A stretch of DNA of 7,282 nt from Desulfonatronospira sp. (lineage in GTDB: Bacteria; Desulfobacterota; Desulfovibrionia; Desulfovibrionales; Desulfonatronovibrionaceae): the NCBI GenBank assembly GCA_003563255.1, contig PWSL01000466.1, positions 1 to 7,282 on the forward strand, given 5' to 3'. How positions within the stretch are numbered: position 1 is the first letter of the stretch; each line of letters begins with the position of its first letter. Below the pieces are notes generated by a model. The model was not told the origin of the DNA and ran no database searches. It saw nothing but the letters and a program-made list of their open reading frames with translations. Position numbers and translations under genes: made by a program. Positions 1-6,480 of the stretch are shown here, in pieces.

Positions 1-1551
1 ACTACAGGGTTGCGCGCTGGTGAAGCTTCAGAAATATCAATCACAGTCGAAAACCAGGGATTCCTTCCTCTGCGCAATCTGATCATTTCCACTGAGCCTG
101 ACTGGGGAAGTAAGCAAATAATCTACCTGTCTGAAGGTCAGAAGGCGGAGATCAGTTTCAGCGGTATCAGCCCGAACATTCCAGGTGACTTTATGTTCAC
201 TCTTATGTTGAATGCCATGACCCTGGATGGCAGAGAGGTAAGCCAGGAGCATGACTTTAATTTACAAGTTTCTCCCCTGGGGATGGAGATGGTGCATGAA
301 CCCATTGAGCTTGGCAAAAGTCCATATTTTGTATCCCAGCCTGTAGGTCCTGAAAGATCAGATGTTTTTTTTGGCCGGGCAACCCTGATTGAACAGATAA
401 AAAGACAGGTCAGCAGCGGCAATACAGTTCTTCTCGAAGGAAATCGGCGTTCTGGCAAGTCTTCAATCCTGAAACACCTGGAAGGCACTGAGCCGGTCAA
501 GGGCTGGCTGGGTGTATACTGTAGCTTTCAAGGTGCCTCTGGAAGCGAAGAGGCAACAGGCATGCCCACTGATGAAGTATGGCGCGAAATTGTTAGAAGT
601 ATAGCTTCTGGTCTGGTGAGTCTGGGGGTGGAGGTACACCTGCCAGACGGTACAACTTTACTTCCCGGGAAAAGTCTGGGTATTGAAAAAGCATGTCAGC
701 GAGGAATAGGCACGGACAGTCCATGGAACGATTTTCGGGATTATCTGAGCTTTGTGATGCAGACCCTGTCAGTTAAAAGTCTGGGGCTGCTCTTGATGCT
801 TGACGAATTTGATAAACTGCAGGAAGGGATCGATAATGGAGTTACTTCGCCTCAAACTCCGGAAAATATCCGCTACCTGATCCAGAGTACTTCAAACCTG
901 ACAGCCATACTTACAGGCGCTTTGACAATGAGAAGGCTCAGGGAAGAATACTGGTCAGCCCTTTACGGTCTTGGACACAAAATCGGGGTGTCTGCCCTGG
1001 ACAGGGACTCCGCTTTGAGACTTGTCACAGAACCGGTTAAAGACAGGCTGATCTATTTGAAGGAAGCAGCTGAGCATGCTGTCCACCTGACTTCCAGGCA
1101 GCCCTATCTTCTGCAGTGCCTGTGCAACAGGATTTTTGAGCTGGTTGCTCAAGTTAAAACCCGTACCATTACATTCGACCTGGTTAATAGGGCCGGACAG
1201 GACCTGGTAAATGACAACGAACATCTGGCAGCCCTCTGGAGGTACGCAGGTTCTTCAATGAGACGCTTTATCCTGGCTTTGCTGCAAAAGAATACTTCCG
1301 AGGGCCAGGATATGGACCTGGGGTTGATCCTTGAAGGTTTGCTACACTACGGAGTTGAAATATCCGAAGAAAACCTGATTGAAGATCTTGAATTTCTGCG
1401 CCGGTTGGAACTGGTCAGGCTTGAGGGCCGGTTCAGCAGAGGGCGTTATGCGTTGGAGATTCCCTTAATGGGAATATGGATAGAAAAACATCAGGACTTT
1501 GCGGCTGTATTAAGCAGGGCCAGACAGGAAAGCGAGGAACAGTATGGGTAA
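1..1551 (+). CDS. Ig-like domain / AAA (STAND-like) ATPase / winged-helix protein, 5' end outside window
   Basis: C-terminal part of a larger protein. The frame is open from base 1, and the first possible start (TTG at 10) is probably internal because it begins inside a beta-rich domain. Residues are numbered from that TTG. Residues 1-90 alternate short strands and turns like a CARDB/NEW3-type Ig-like sandwich. Residues 105-122 (PYFVSQPVG...VFFGR) are the lead-in typical of AAA/STAND-like ATPases. Walker A is GNRRSGKS (144-151) and Walker B is LLMLDEFD (261-268), with both acidic residues D265 and E266 present. A sensor-like strand TAILTGA follows at 298-304, and QPYLLQCLCNRI (364-375) matches the lid helices of this family. 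Residues 415-490 look like a winged helix. There is no signal peptide or membrane span in the visible part. An intact ATPase site means it should bind and hydrolyse NTP; its ligand is unknown. It overlaps the next gene by 8 bases, so the two are probably translationally coupled. Family-level call is firm; a precise role is not. Confidence 0.93.
   Translation, partial: TTGLRAGEASEISITVENQGFLPLRNLIISTEPDWGSKQIIYLSEGQKAEISFSGISPNIPGDFMFTLMLNAMTLDGREVSQEHDFNLQVSPLGMEMVHEPIELGKSPYFVSQPVGPERSDVFFGRATLIEQIKRQVSSGNTVLLEGNRRSGKSSILKHLEGTEPVKGWLGVYCSFQGASGSEEATGMPTDEVWREIVRSIASGLVSLGVEVHLPDGTTLLPGKSLGIEKACQRGIGTDSPWNDFRDYLSFVMQTLSVKSLGLLLMLDEFDKLQEGIDNGVTSPQTPENIRYLIQSTSNLTAILTGALTMRRLREEYWSALYGLGHKIGVSALDRDSALRLVTEPVKDRLIYLKEAAEHAVHLTSRQPYLLQCLCNRIFELVAQVKTRTITFDLVNRAGQDLVNDNEHLAALWRYAGSSMRRFILALLQKNTSEGQDMDLGLILEGLLHYGVEISEENLIEDLEFLRRLELVRLEGRFSRGRYALEIPLMGIWIEKHQDFAAVLSRARQESEEQYG
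1534..1543 (+). promoter_or_regulatory. Ribosome-binding site for the ATPase-HEPN gene
   Basis: GAGGAA at 1534-1539, five bases before the ATG counted from AGGA, lies inside the last codons of the upstream gene. It fixes the downstream start and indicates translational coupling across the 8-base overlap. Confidence 0.7.
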
Positions 1552-3133
1552 GCATTTTCCAATCCTGGGTACAAAAACTCCTGAGATGCTTGGCAGAGAA
1601 GATATTTTGCAGAACCTTTTCAATGAGCTGACCAAGCCCACCCCAAGCCATATCTCCATTGTCGGGCCGAGATTTTCCGGCAAAAGCGTCATTCTCAATG
1701 GACTTATAAAAAAACTGAATGAGCAGGACTCTCCTTTCTGTGGTATTTCTTATTGGGATCTGGGTCATCAGACCCCACTGTCTGATGAGGATTTTTTCCA
1801 CCTTATGGCCTATAACCTTGGAAATTGCCTTGAAAAAGTGGACCCTGAATATGGCGAATATCTCAAGGACAAGGGGGCCGGATATGGTGAAATCCGGGAA
1901 GTCATCAAGGCCCTGGAGTTGAATCAGCAAATGGTGCTCATGCTCTGGGATGGTTTTGATAAACCTCTTGGTAGCGGCAACCTGACCCGCAACCTCTGGG
2001 ATAATCTTTTAAACCTTTGTCGTCAGCCGGGACTCAGGGTGGTCACTTGTACCAGGAAAGAACTGCACAAACTCATAAGGGATGAGCAGTCCGTGACCAG
2101 CGATTTCTGGGGGATATTTGATGGCGTAAGCAGGGTAGGAGTGTTCGAAGAAAAGGATATTGAGGAGATCATTAAAGTGAAGGCCGGCCTGCAATTATCA
2201 GCCGGGGCCAGATCCGAGCTGATGAACTGGACTTCCGGTTTTCCTCCGCTGTTTCTGGGGCTGTTGAATAATATTTTGGATGCTCATGATCAGGGTGAAG
2301 TCGATAACGATGCAGTCAATCAGGCTGCTGGTAATGCATGCGACAAATATTCGGCCATCCTTTCCAGAATGTGGGATGATTGTACACCTTCGGCCCAGGA
2401 TCTGTATGTTTATCTGAATAAAAGTGGAATGACACCCGTATCCGAAGCCGGAAAAAGCGAATCCAGAGAACTTGTTGAAAAAGGCTTTGCCCGTGAAGCA
2501 GGCTCTAAACTCTTTCCAGGATGCCGAATGTTGCGGGAATATGTTCGCCAGGAAGAGCCTGATATTGGAAGTATGGCCAGGCTGTTCGGCTCCTGGGAAA
2601 GTTACAGGAAAAACATCCGGGACCTGTTGCAGCGGCGCTTAAGCCATATTCCCCGGTTTGACGACCGCCTTTTTCGTCTTGTGGAAATGGCCATAAAGGA
2701 CATTCCTGAGTATCCTGATTATTGCCTGAACAATCTGACCGGAATCCGGGACCGCGCCCTTCATCTGATCTGGGAAAGGGAATTTGGTGAAGGCAAAAAA
2801 GTCCCTGTTGAGGTTGTCAGGTACTGGACAATCAATCCCAGGTCTGAGCATGGGATGGTCAAAGGTATGATGAACTCTGACTGCTGGGATGTTCCTGCAG
2901 ATCCCCTTGATCAAATCCGATTGTTATCTCTGCTTACCGGGAGCTATCGCAATTTCGAAGCCAGGGCCAAGAGTGTATCTAAAGATTCATATGTATTGAT
3001 TGATGCCGTCCATACTTTCCGCAATCGTGCCCAGCACCCTGATGGTCAGTCAATCCGGGTGGGAGTAGCTGCCGCCGCCCTGATGGCCTGCATTGAGCTG
3101 CTGGCATGCCTGGAAAGGGAAATCGGCAACTGA
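1544..3133 (+). CDS. P-loop ATPase with C-terminal HEPN-like RNase domain
   Basis: A 529-residue protein. The ATG at 1544 is supported by AGGA at 1535-1538 with a 5-base spacer, inside the end of the upstream gene. MLGRED (15-20) leads into Walker A GPRFSGKS (41-48). The Walker B strand VLMLWDGFD (131-139) keeps D136 but has Gly where the catalytic Glu normally sits. A sensor-like strand VVTCTRKEL lies at 166-174. Residues about 268-337 resemble a winged helix (RELVEKGFA, then LFPGCRMLREYV). From about 345 to the end the protein is predominantly helical and contains RNRAQH (493-498), an exact R-N-x(3)-H HEPN motif, followed by a long hydrophobic helix (504-525) as HEPN folds have. HEPN proteins with this motif are commonly metal-independent RNases, often toxins or defence effectors. 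I infer that the ATPase controls the RNase, with the upstream ATPase as partner. The HEPN motif could instead be structural; the overall fold is judged by eye. Confidence 0.93.
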   Translation: MGKHFPILGTKTPEMLGREDILQNLFNELTKPTPSHISIVGPRFSGKSVILNGLIKKLNEQDSPFCGISYWDLGHQTPLSDEDFFHLMAYNLGNCLEKVDPEYGEYLKDKGAGYGEIREVIKALELNQQMVLMLWDGFDKPLGSGNLTRNLWDNLLNLCRQPGLRVVTCTRKELHKLIRDEQSVTSDFWGIFDGVSRVGVFEEKDIEEIIKVKAGLQLSAGARSELMNWTSGFPPLFLGLLNNILDAHDQGEVDNDAVNQAAGNACDKYSAILSRMWDDCTPSAQDLYVYLNKSGMTPVSEAGKSESRELVEKGFAREAGSKLFPGCRMLREYVRQEEPDIGSMARLFGSWESYRKNIRDLLQRRLSHIPRFDDRLFRLVEMAIKDIPEYPDYCLNNLTGIRDRALHLIWEREFGEGKKVPVEVVRYWTINPRSEHGMVKGMMNSDCWDVPADPLDQIRLLSLLTGSYRNFEARAKSVSKDSYVLIDAVHTFRNRAQHPDGQSIRVGVAAAALMACIELLACLEREIGN

Positions 3134-3142
3134 GGAGTTTGC

Positions 3143-3289
3143 GTGGGAAATGTAATCTGGTCAGCAGACCAGGCTATTCGTGAACATGAGCTTTGTCAGC
3201 AACAATTATCTACTGCAGCTCATTGGTCATGTGATAGTATAAACAAACACTCCGCCTGCAATAAAAATTATTATTTAAGCATAAAATAG
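3143..3289 (+). CDS. 48-codon ORF, possibly the truncated start of a third operon gene
   Basis: GAGGAG at 3132-3137 overlaps the stop of the ATPase-HEPN gene and sits five bases before GTG at 3143, an arrangement expected for the next gene of the operon. The reading frame begins MGNVIWSADQAIREHELCQQ, which looks like ordinary protein sequence. It then becomes Asn/Ser/Lys/Cys-rich and AT-rich from about 3235 and stops at TAG 3287-3289. I do not recognise a family. Either it is a genuine small protein or, more likely, the 5' stump of a gene whose remainder was lost when the repeat-rich segment downstream arrived. The ribosome-binding site is the strongest evidence; the coding assignment is tentative. 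Confidence 0.4.
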   Translation: MGNVIWSADQAIREHELCQQQLSTAAHWSCDSINKHSACNKNYYLSIK

Positions 3290-3495
3290 ATTATCAAGAA
3301 TTTCCTGCTCAGCTTGGATGGAATTTTTTCGATCTGTTATTCCAGTCGTATCAATGTCTGTTACCGGTCTGAAATGAGTAATGAGCTTAAGGTATATGGC
3401 GTTTAATGACTTACTCATGAAACCCAGACATTATAAACAAAAATATTGTGAACCGCATAGCCGCCCTGGTTGAATGCCCCCAGTTAAATAAAAGA
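3290..3495. other. Gene-free AT-rich spacer
   Basis: About 200 bases with stops in all frames, no recognisable RNA gene, no convincing promoter and no terminator. It follows the possible truncated ORF and leads into the inverted-repeat cluster. I see nothing functional in it. Confidence 0.5.
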
Positions 3496-3585
3496 AAGTT
3501 TAACCGGGTAAACTTCGGGCTTGCTCTTCGAGCAATTCAACTTGGCAGGCAAAGTACGCAAAGTTAAAGACGCGAAGCATGGGTA

Positions 3586-3616
3586 TTGTCCAAAACCGGG
3601 ACACGGTTTTGGACAA
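3586..3616. repeat. Perfect 13-bp inverted repeat (hairpin)
   Basis: TTGTCCAAAACCG (3586-3598) and its exact reverse complement CGGTTTTGGACAA (3604-3616) are separated by the five bases GGACA. No T-run follows on either strand at the right distance, so a Rho-independent terminator is unlikely. It could be a recombination or transposase recognition site or simply part of the repeat element. Confidence 0.85.
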
Positions 3617-3623
3617 GGCTGCC

Positions 3624-3660
3624 TTTTCATTAGTCACGAGAAACGAGTGACAAATGAAAA
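3624..3660. repeat. 14-bp inverted repeat with one mismatch
   Basis: TTTTCATTAGTCAC (3624-3637) faces GTGACAAATGAAAA (3647-3660) across a nine-base centre, and 13 of 14 positions pair. The stem ends in A/T runs (TTTT before, AAAAAAA after). With T's upstream and A's downstream on the + strand, it is not a + strand terminator. The minus strand has the same T-before, A-after polarity, so it is not one there either. Confidence 0.75.
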
Positions 3661-3751
3661 AAAATTATCCTGTCTTCCTTGGCGACCTTTGCGCCTTTGC
3701 GTGAGAATATGCTCTTGGGTTGCGGGAAAGGCCAGCGATAGTATTCAGTTC

Positions 3752-3762
3752 AGGAGGCTATT
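3752..3762 (+). promoter_or_regulatory. Strong ribosome-binding site for the TPR-CSD gene
   Basis: AGGAGG at 3752-3757 is a full Shine-Dalgarno core five bases before the ATG at 3763. It settles the start of the TPR gene and rules out the overlapping frame that runs through the repeats. Confidence 0.85.
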
Positions 3763-5397
3763 ATGGATTACAGTAGTGGTCAGGAAAATATCAATCAATT
3801 GCTTGAGAGGGCAAAGGCAGCTTCCGGTCAGGGTGACAGGGAAAAAGCCCTGAGTCTATACCGCCAAGCAGTAAAGGCCGCCCCAGATTTCGTCATGGCC
3901 AGGACAGGTCTTGCCTGGGAGATAGTAAAATCTCTTAGAGAGCAGAAAAACAATGACTTTCCGAATACTCAATACTTTTTAGACCTGTTGAGAGAGTACG
4001 CCTGTATCCATGATATTAAAAGACCTGGCAGGCTTCACTCCCAGTTTCTCAGGTGGGCTGCAAATGCGGCTGTAAAAGGAAAAATAACTAACTTCATCAG
4101 TATACTGCGATGGTGGGACCCGGCTAATTTCCGGCCGGAGGATTATGAGCGGTTCAAGCCGGATGGTGGAGACAGATCTTTTGACAGCCTTGTTGAGCTG
4201 ACCATTAGAGGGATTGCCAGAAATATTAAAAATGAAAAGGACCAGTACCATCTTGACTGGGCAGCAGAGTTTGTGGGTCAGCATTATGATAAATATCCCC
4301 ACCAGGAATGGTTCCCGCATTATTATTCCAAGCTTTTAATCAAGACCGGCCGGATGGCTCAGGCCAGAGATCTGTTGTTGCCTTTGGTCCGCAAAAAACA
4401 AAATGAATTCTGGTCATGGACACATCTGGCCCAGACATATCCCGGTGATAATGATACCAGGCTGTCCTGCCTGTGCAGGGCGTTGCTGTGCCCGGCCAGA
4501 GAGGAGAAATACCGGGTCAAGGTTCATGAAGAGCTGGCAGAGATTCTTGTGGAAAAGGAACAATTGCCTGAAGCCAGATATGAGATAGAACAGGCCATTA
4601 ATATCCAGGAATCCAATGAATGGAAAGTTTCAGCAAAAATGCAGCTTTTCAGGTCCAGTCCCTGGTTTTCCCAAGTTCAGGTGTTGAACAGCAACCGGCA
4701 ATTATACCAGGATCATTCATCCCTGGCTGAAGAAATTGTCTTTCATGGCCTTCCTGTTCATCCTGCAATAGTAATCAAGCATCTGCCTGAAAATGATAAA
4801 AGGCCAGGCCTGACCTTCATGGGGTTTACCCGCGAGGGCTCTTTGAAGCAGGTCCTGATCAAGACAAAAAAGTTTCCTGTGCTGAATAATATGCCCCCGG
4901 GCACTCCACTGAGTCTTCGCCTTGAGCTGTCCGGACCGGAGCCTGTGGTGATTAAGCTGGAGCCAAGAGAAGGGGAGTCATGGGACATAATTGAACCAAG
5001 GCCCGGGGTCGTAAAAAATATCAACACCGGCAAAGGGATTACCTTTGTTGCCTTGAGTTCTGATGAATCCTGTCCGGTCTACCATGACAGCCTCCCTGAG
5101 ATAAGGTCCTTTGAACCAGGCACCGTGCTTTCTGTCAGGACTGTCACTGAGAAAAACATGAAGCAAAGGGTAGTGTGGATTGAGGAAACAAAAGAATTAC
5201 CTTCCTTTGCCAGGCGATTTTCCGGCAGGCTAAACTTGAAAGGCTGGGCTGGTTTCGGGTTTGTAGATGAAGTTTATATTTCCGAGGAATTAGTGAAGCG
5301 TGAGGGGTTGGAAAATAATGACGAGGTCCAGGGGGTGGCGCTCCAGGAATTTATCCCCAAAAAAGAGCAATACGGCTGGCGGGCGGTGAGTCTCTAA
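3763..5397 (+). CDS. TPR-repeat protein with two C-terminal cold-shock/S1-like domains
   Basis: A 544-residue soluble protein with no signal peptide or membrane segment. Residues 10-55 form a clear TPR pair (LLERAKAASGQGDREKALSL, then A...APDF...). Further TPR-like helical pairs appear at about 185-215 (KLLIKTGRMAQARDLLLPLV) and 250-282 (ELAEILVEKEQLPEARYEIE). Residues 330-410 are a beta-rich linker region. Residues about 415-475 (GVVKNINTGKGITFV, then VYHDSLPE, then PGTVLSV) follow the cold-shock/S1 OB pattern, as do 486-544 (GRLNLKGWAGFGFVDEVYIS, then YGWRAV). CSD/S1 domains bind single-stranded nucleic acid; TPRs bind proteins. I infer a scaffold or sensor linking RNA or ssDNA to partner proteins. 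From memory, TPR plus S1/CSD-like proteins occur in bacterial conflict systems (TOTE-type); whether this one belongs there is unproven. It stands alone between repeat-filled gaps. Confidence 0.92.
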   Translation: MDYSSGQENINQLLERAKAASGQGDREKALSLYRQAVKAAPDFVMARTGLAWEIVKSLREQKNNDFPNTQYFLDLLREYACIHDIKRPGRLHSQFLRWAANAAVKGKITNFISILRWWDPANFRPEDYERFKPDGGDRSFDSLVELTIRGIARNIKNEKDQYHLDWAAEFVGQHYDKYPHQEWFPHYYSKLLIKTGRMAQARDLLLPLVRKKQNEFWSWTHLAQTYPGDNDTRLSCLCRALLCPAREEKYRVKVHEELAEILVEKEQLPEARYEIEQAINIQESNEWKVSAKMQLFRSSPWFSQVQVLNSNRQLYQDHSSLAEEIVFHGLPVHPAIVIKHLPENDKRPGLTFMGFTREGSLKQVLIKTKKFPVLNNMPPGTPLSLRLELSGPEPVVIKLEPREGESWDIIEPRPGVVKNINTGKGITFVALSSDESCPVYHDSLPEIRSFEPGTVLSVRTVTEKNMKQRVVWIEETKELPSFARRFSGRLNLKGWAGFGFVDEVYISEELVKREGLENNDEVQGVALQEFIPKKEQYGWRAVSL

Positions 5398-5458
5398 CTG
5401 TGCACGTTTACAAAACTTCGCGTCTGTAATTTTTGCATTTGTGCAGAAAAGGTGTCGC

Positions 5459-5471
5459 GGGGACTGTCCCC
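5459..5471. repeat. GGGGAC-T-GTCCCC palindrome (REP-like)
   Basis: GGGGAC (5459-5464) and GTCCCC (5466-5471) are perfect inverted arms around a single T. Palindromes of this sequence are, from memory, frequent near REP-associated (Y1/RAYT) transposase genes in proteobacterial genomes; no such gene is in this window. The same hexamers recur as the inner inverted pair of the element at 7127-7282. Confidence 0.6.
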
Positions 5472-5474
5472 AGG

Positions 5475-5673
5475 CCGATTGAGGCACCCCCTGAATGGTT
5501 ACGTTATAATTATTCTGAGACAGCCCTGGGCGTATTGCAGGATTACCGCCGCAAACTGGATCAGGGTCTGGAATCAAAAGGTCCAAGTTGCTTTAAAGGC
5601 AAGTCCTCTTTGGATTTCATGGAGTTATGCAAGGCTCTATGAAGCCATGGAGGGATGGCCAGACTTGCGCTAA
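5475..5673 (+). pseudogene. Frameshifted 3' fragment of an unidentified gene
   Basis: Reading from CCG at 5475 gives PIEAPPEWLRYNY, then ETALGVLQDYRRKLDQGLES, then a stretch ending SLDFMELCKAL, with a stop at 5640-5642. In the neighbouring frame the text continues naturally as YEAMEGWPDLR to the stop at 5671-5673. Adding one CT to the CTCT at 5635-5638 would join the two frames as KALYEAMEG, so a two-base slippage deletion is a simple explanation. The fragment begins directly after the GGGGAC/GTCCCC palindrome and has no plausible start codon or ribosome-binding site of its own. I read it as the decayed C-terminal end of a gene displaced by a repeat. The parent family is not recognised. Confidence 0.45.
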
Positions 5674-5735
5674 TATTGCAAAAAGTTAGTTTTATCGACT
5701 GTTTACAGTATCATCCATATCACAGGCAAGCTTAT

Positions 5736-5741
5736 TATAAT
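5736..5741 (+). promoter_or_regulatory. Possible -10 box for the dual-OB/DUF488 unit
   Basis: TATAAT lies in AT-rich sequence 26 bases before the ATG at 5767. No good -35 hexamer sits 16-18 bases upstream (the hexamers there are like ATCCAT), so this is a weak call. It could represent an activator-dependent or chance match. Confidence 0.3.
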
Positions 5742-5766
5742 AACATTTTGAAGATGTGAGGTGAGC

Positions 5767-6456
5767 ATGGAAATTATCGTGACTGACGTGACCAGGTTTA
5801 AGGATGATTCTATCCGATGCGTAGCGGGCATAGAGCCCGGAAGTGGCACATGTGTCCGGCCGCGACCTTACTTAAGTGCAACAGAATGTGATACACATAA
5901 GATAGTGCCTGGTATCAGGCTAAAAGGGGATTTTGTTCCTGATGCAGGGGCAATCAGTCCCCATGTAGAAGATTATCGTTACAGCAGGTTCACCATTTCT
6001 GGATCTGCTGGTGTCGAGAATTTTCGCTCGCTCTTAAGGTCAGGCCTGTTCAGTTCCATAGAACAGGGTTTTGAAATCAAACTGAATGCAGGTGAAAAGC
6101 ACATCCCCATGTCACTACAGCCAGTCAGATCCATAATCACCATTTCAGTTGCACCAAGTCAATTTCAGATAGCTGCAAGTCAGTTTCAAGAAGGCAGCTT
6201 AAAGGCGAGCTTTTCTGATGGCTCAGCACAATTTTTCAGTTATTTGTCAATTACCGACCTTGGGCTACACAATTACACACAAAATAAAGATGTTATGGAA
6301 TCAGCTTCTGATTTGAAGAATTTTTTCCAGAGGCAACGTGAGATATATTTGCGAATCGGTTTATCAAGGCCCTTCAGAGCTCCGGATGGTCGCGAAGGCT
6401 TCTGGTTGCAAGTCAACGGCATATACAGCTTCCCTGAATTGTTTTATGATCTCTAA
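5767..6456 (+). CDS. Dual-OB (DuOB-like) domain protein
   Basis: A 229-residue protein from the ATG at 5767. I prefer it to GTG at 5761 because GAGG (5758-5761) then has a five-base spacer and does not overlap the start. Motifs in order: a beta-strand start (MEIIVTDVTRF), CVAGIEP (18-24), CVRPRP (29-34), SPHVEDY (64-70), LSITDLGLHNY (160-170) and a C-terminal IGLSRPF (197-203) with WLQVNGIYSFPEL (213-225). This set matches my memory of the dual-OB family: two OB-like barrels with conserved RP, PH.ED and WLQVNGIY-type patches, probably nucleic-acid binding. No enzyme activity is established to my knowledge. It has no transmembrane segment or signal. The DUF488 gene starts 24 bases later on the same strand, so the pair is likely one operon and probably one functional unit. 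Confidence 0.9.
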   Translation: MEIIVTDVTRFKDDSIRCVAGIEPGSGTCVRPRPYLSATECDTHKIVPGIRLKGDFVPDAGAISPHVEDYRYSRFTISGSAGVENFRSLLRSGLFSSIEQGFEIKLNAGEKHIPMSLQPVRSIITISVAPSQFQIAASQFQEGSLKASFSDGSAQFFSYLSITDLGLHNYTQNKDVMESASDLKNFFQRQREIYLRIGLSRPFRAPDGREGFWLQVNGIYSFPELFYDL

Positions 6457-6480
6457 TGCAGGTATTGAACTGGACCATTT

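Larger units (their letters stand above)
3496..3711. repeat. Cluster of nested inverted repeats (MITE- or BIME-like)
   Basis: Several inverted repeats lie side by side. AAGTTTA/TAAACTT spans 3496-3515 with a 6-base centre. TTGCTC-TTC-GAGCAA is at 3521-3535. A 13-bp perfect hairpin lies at 3586-3616. A 14-bp hairpin with one mismatch lies at 3624-3660. The last two are enclosed by imperfect inverted copies of an ACGCAAAG-type sequence (about 3556-3577 and 3683-3704, the latter reading as CTTTGCG on this strand). Such ACGCAAAG/CTTTGCGT repeats are, from memory, widespread intergenic repeats in many bacterial genomes. A long open frame runs across the cluster into the next gene's start, but it is built from repeats and is not a credible gene. 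The cluster sits between the ATPase operon and the TPR gene and may mark an insertion. Confidence 0.65.
5398..5766. other. Intergenic region with palindrome, decayed coding fragment and possible promoter
   Basis: This 369-base gap has no intact gene. It contains the GGGGAC-T-GTCCCC palindrome, a frameshifted coding remnant immediately after it, and an AT-rich stretch with TATAAT ahead of the dual-OB gene. No terminator hairpin with a T-run follows the TPR gene. Confidence 0.6.

Noticed and set aside
1433..1930. 165-residue minus-strand open frame across the junction of the two ATPase genes
   Set aside because: It is antisense to two strongly supported P-loop ATPase genes and shows no recognisable motif.
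3157..3172. CTGGTC-AGCA-GACCAG hairpin after the HEPN gene as a terminator
   Set aside because: The stem is only six pairs, no T-run follows, and it lies inside the ORF that begins at 3143.
3556..3704. Possible CRISPR array from repeated ACGCAAAG-like units
   Set aside because: The copies are short, imperfect and inverted to one another, with no regular spacer length and no cas genes nearby.
3715..3744. Possible promoter TTGGGT - 18 bases - TAGTAT ahead of the TPR gene
   Set aside because: Both hexamers match the consensus poorly (about three and four of six), which is little better than chance.
3521..3853. 110-residue + strand open frame overlapping the start of the TPR gene
   Set aside because: It is composed of the inverted-repeat cluster, overlaps the well-supported TPR gene start and lacks a credible ribosome-binding site.
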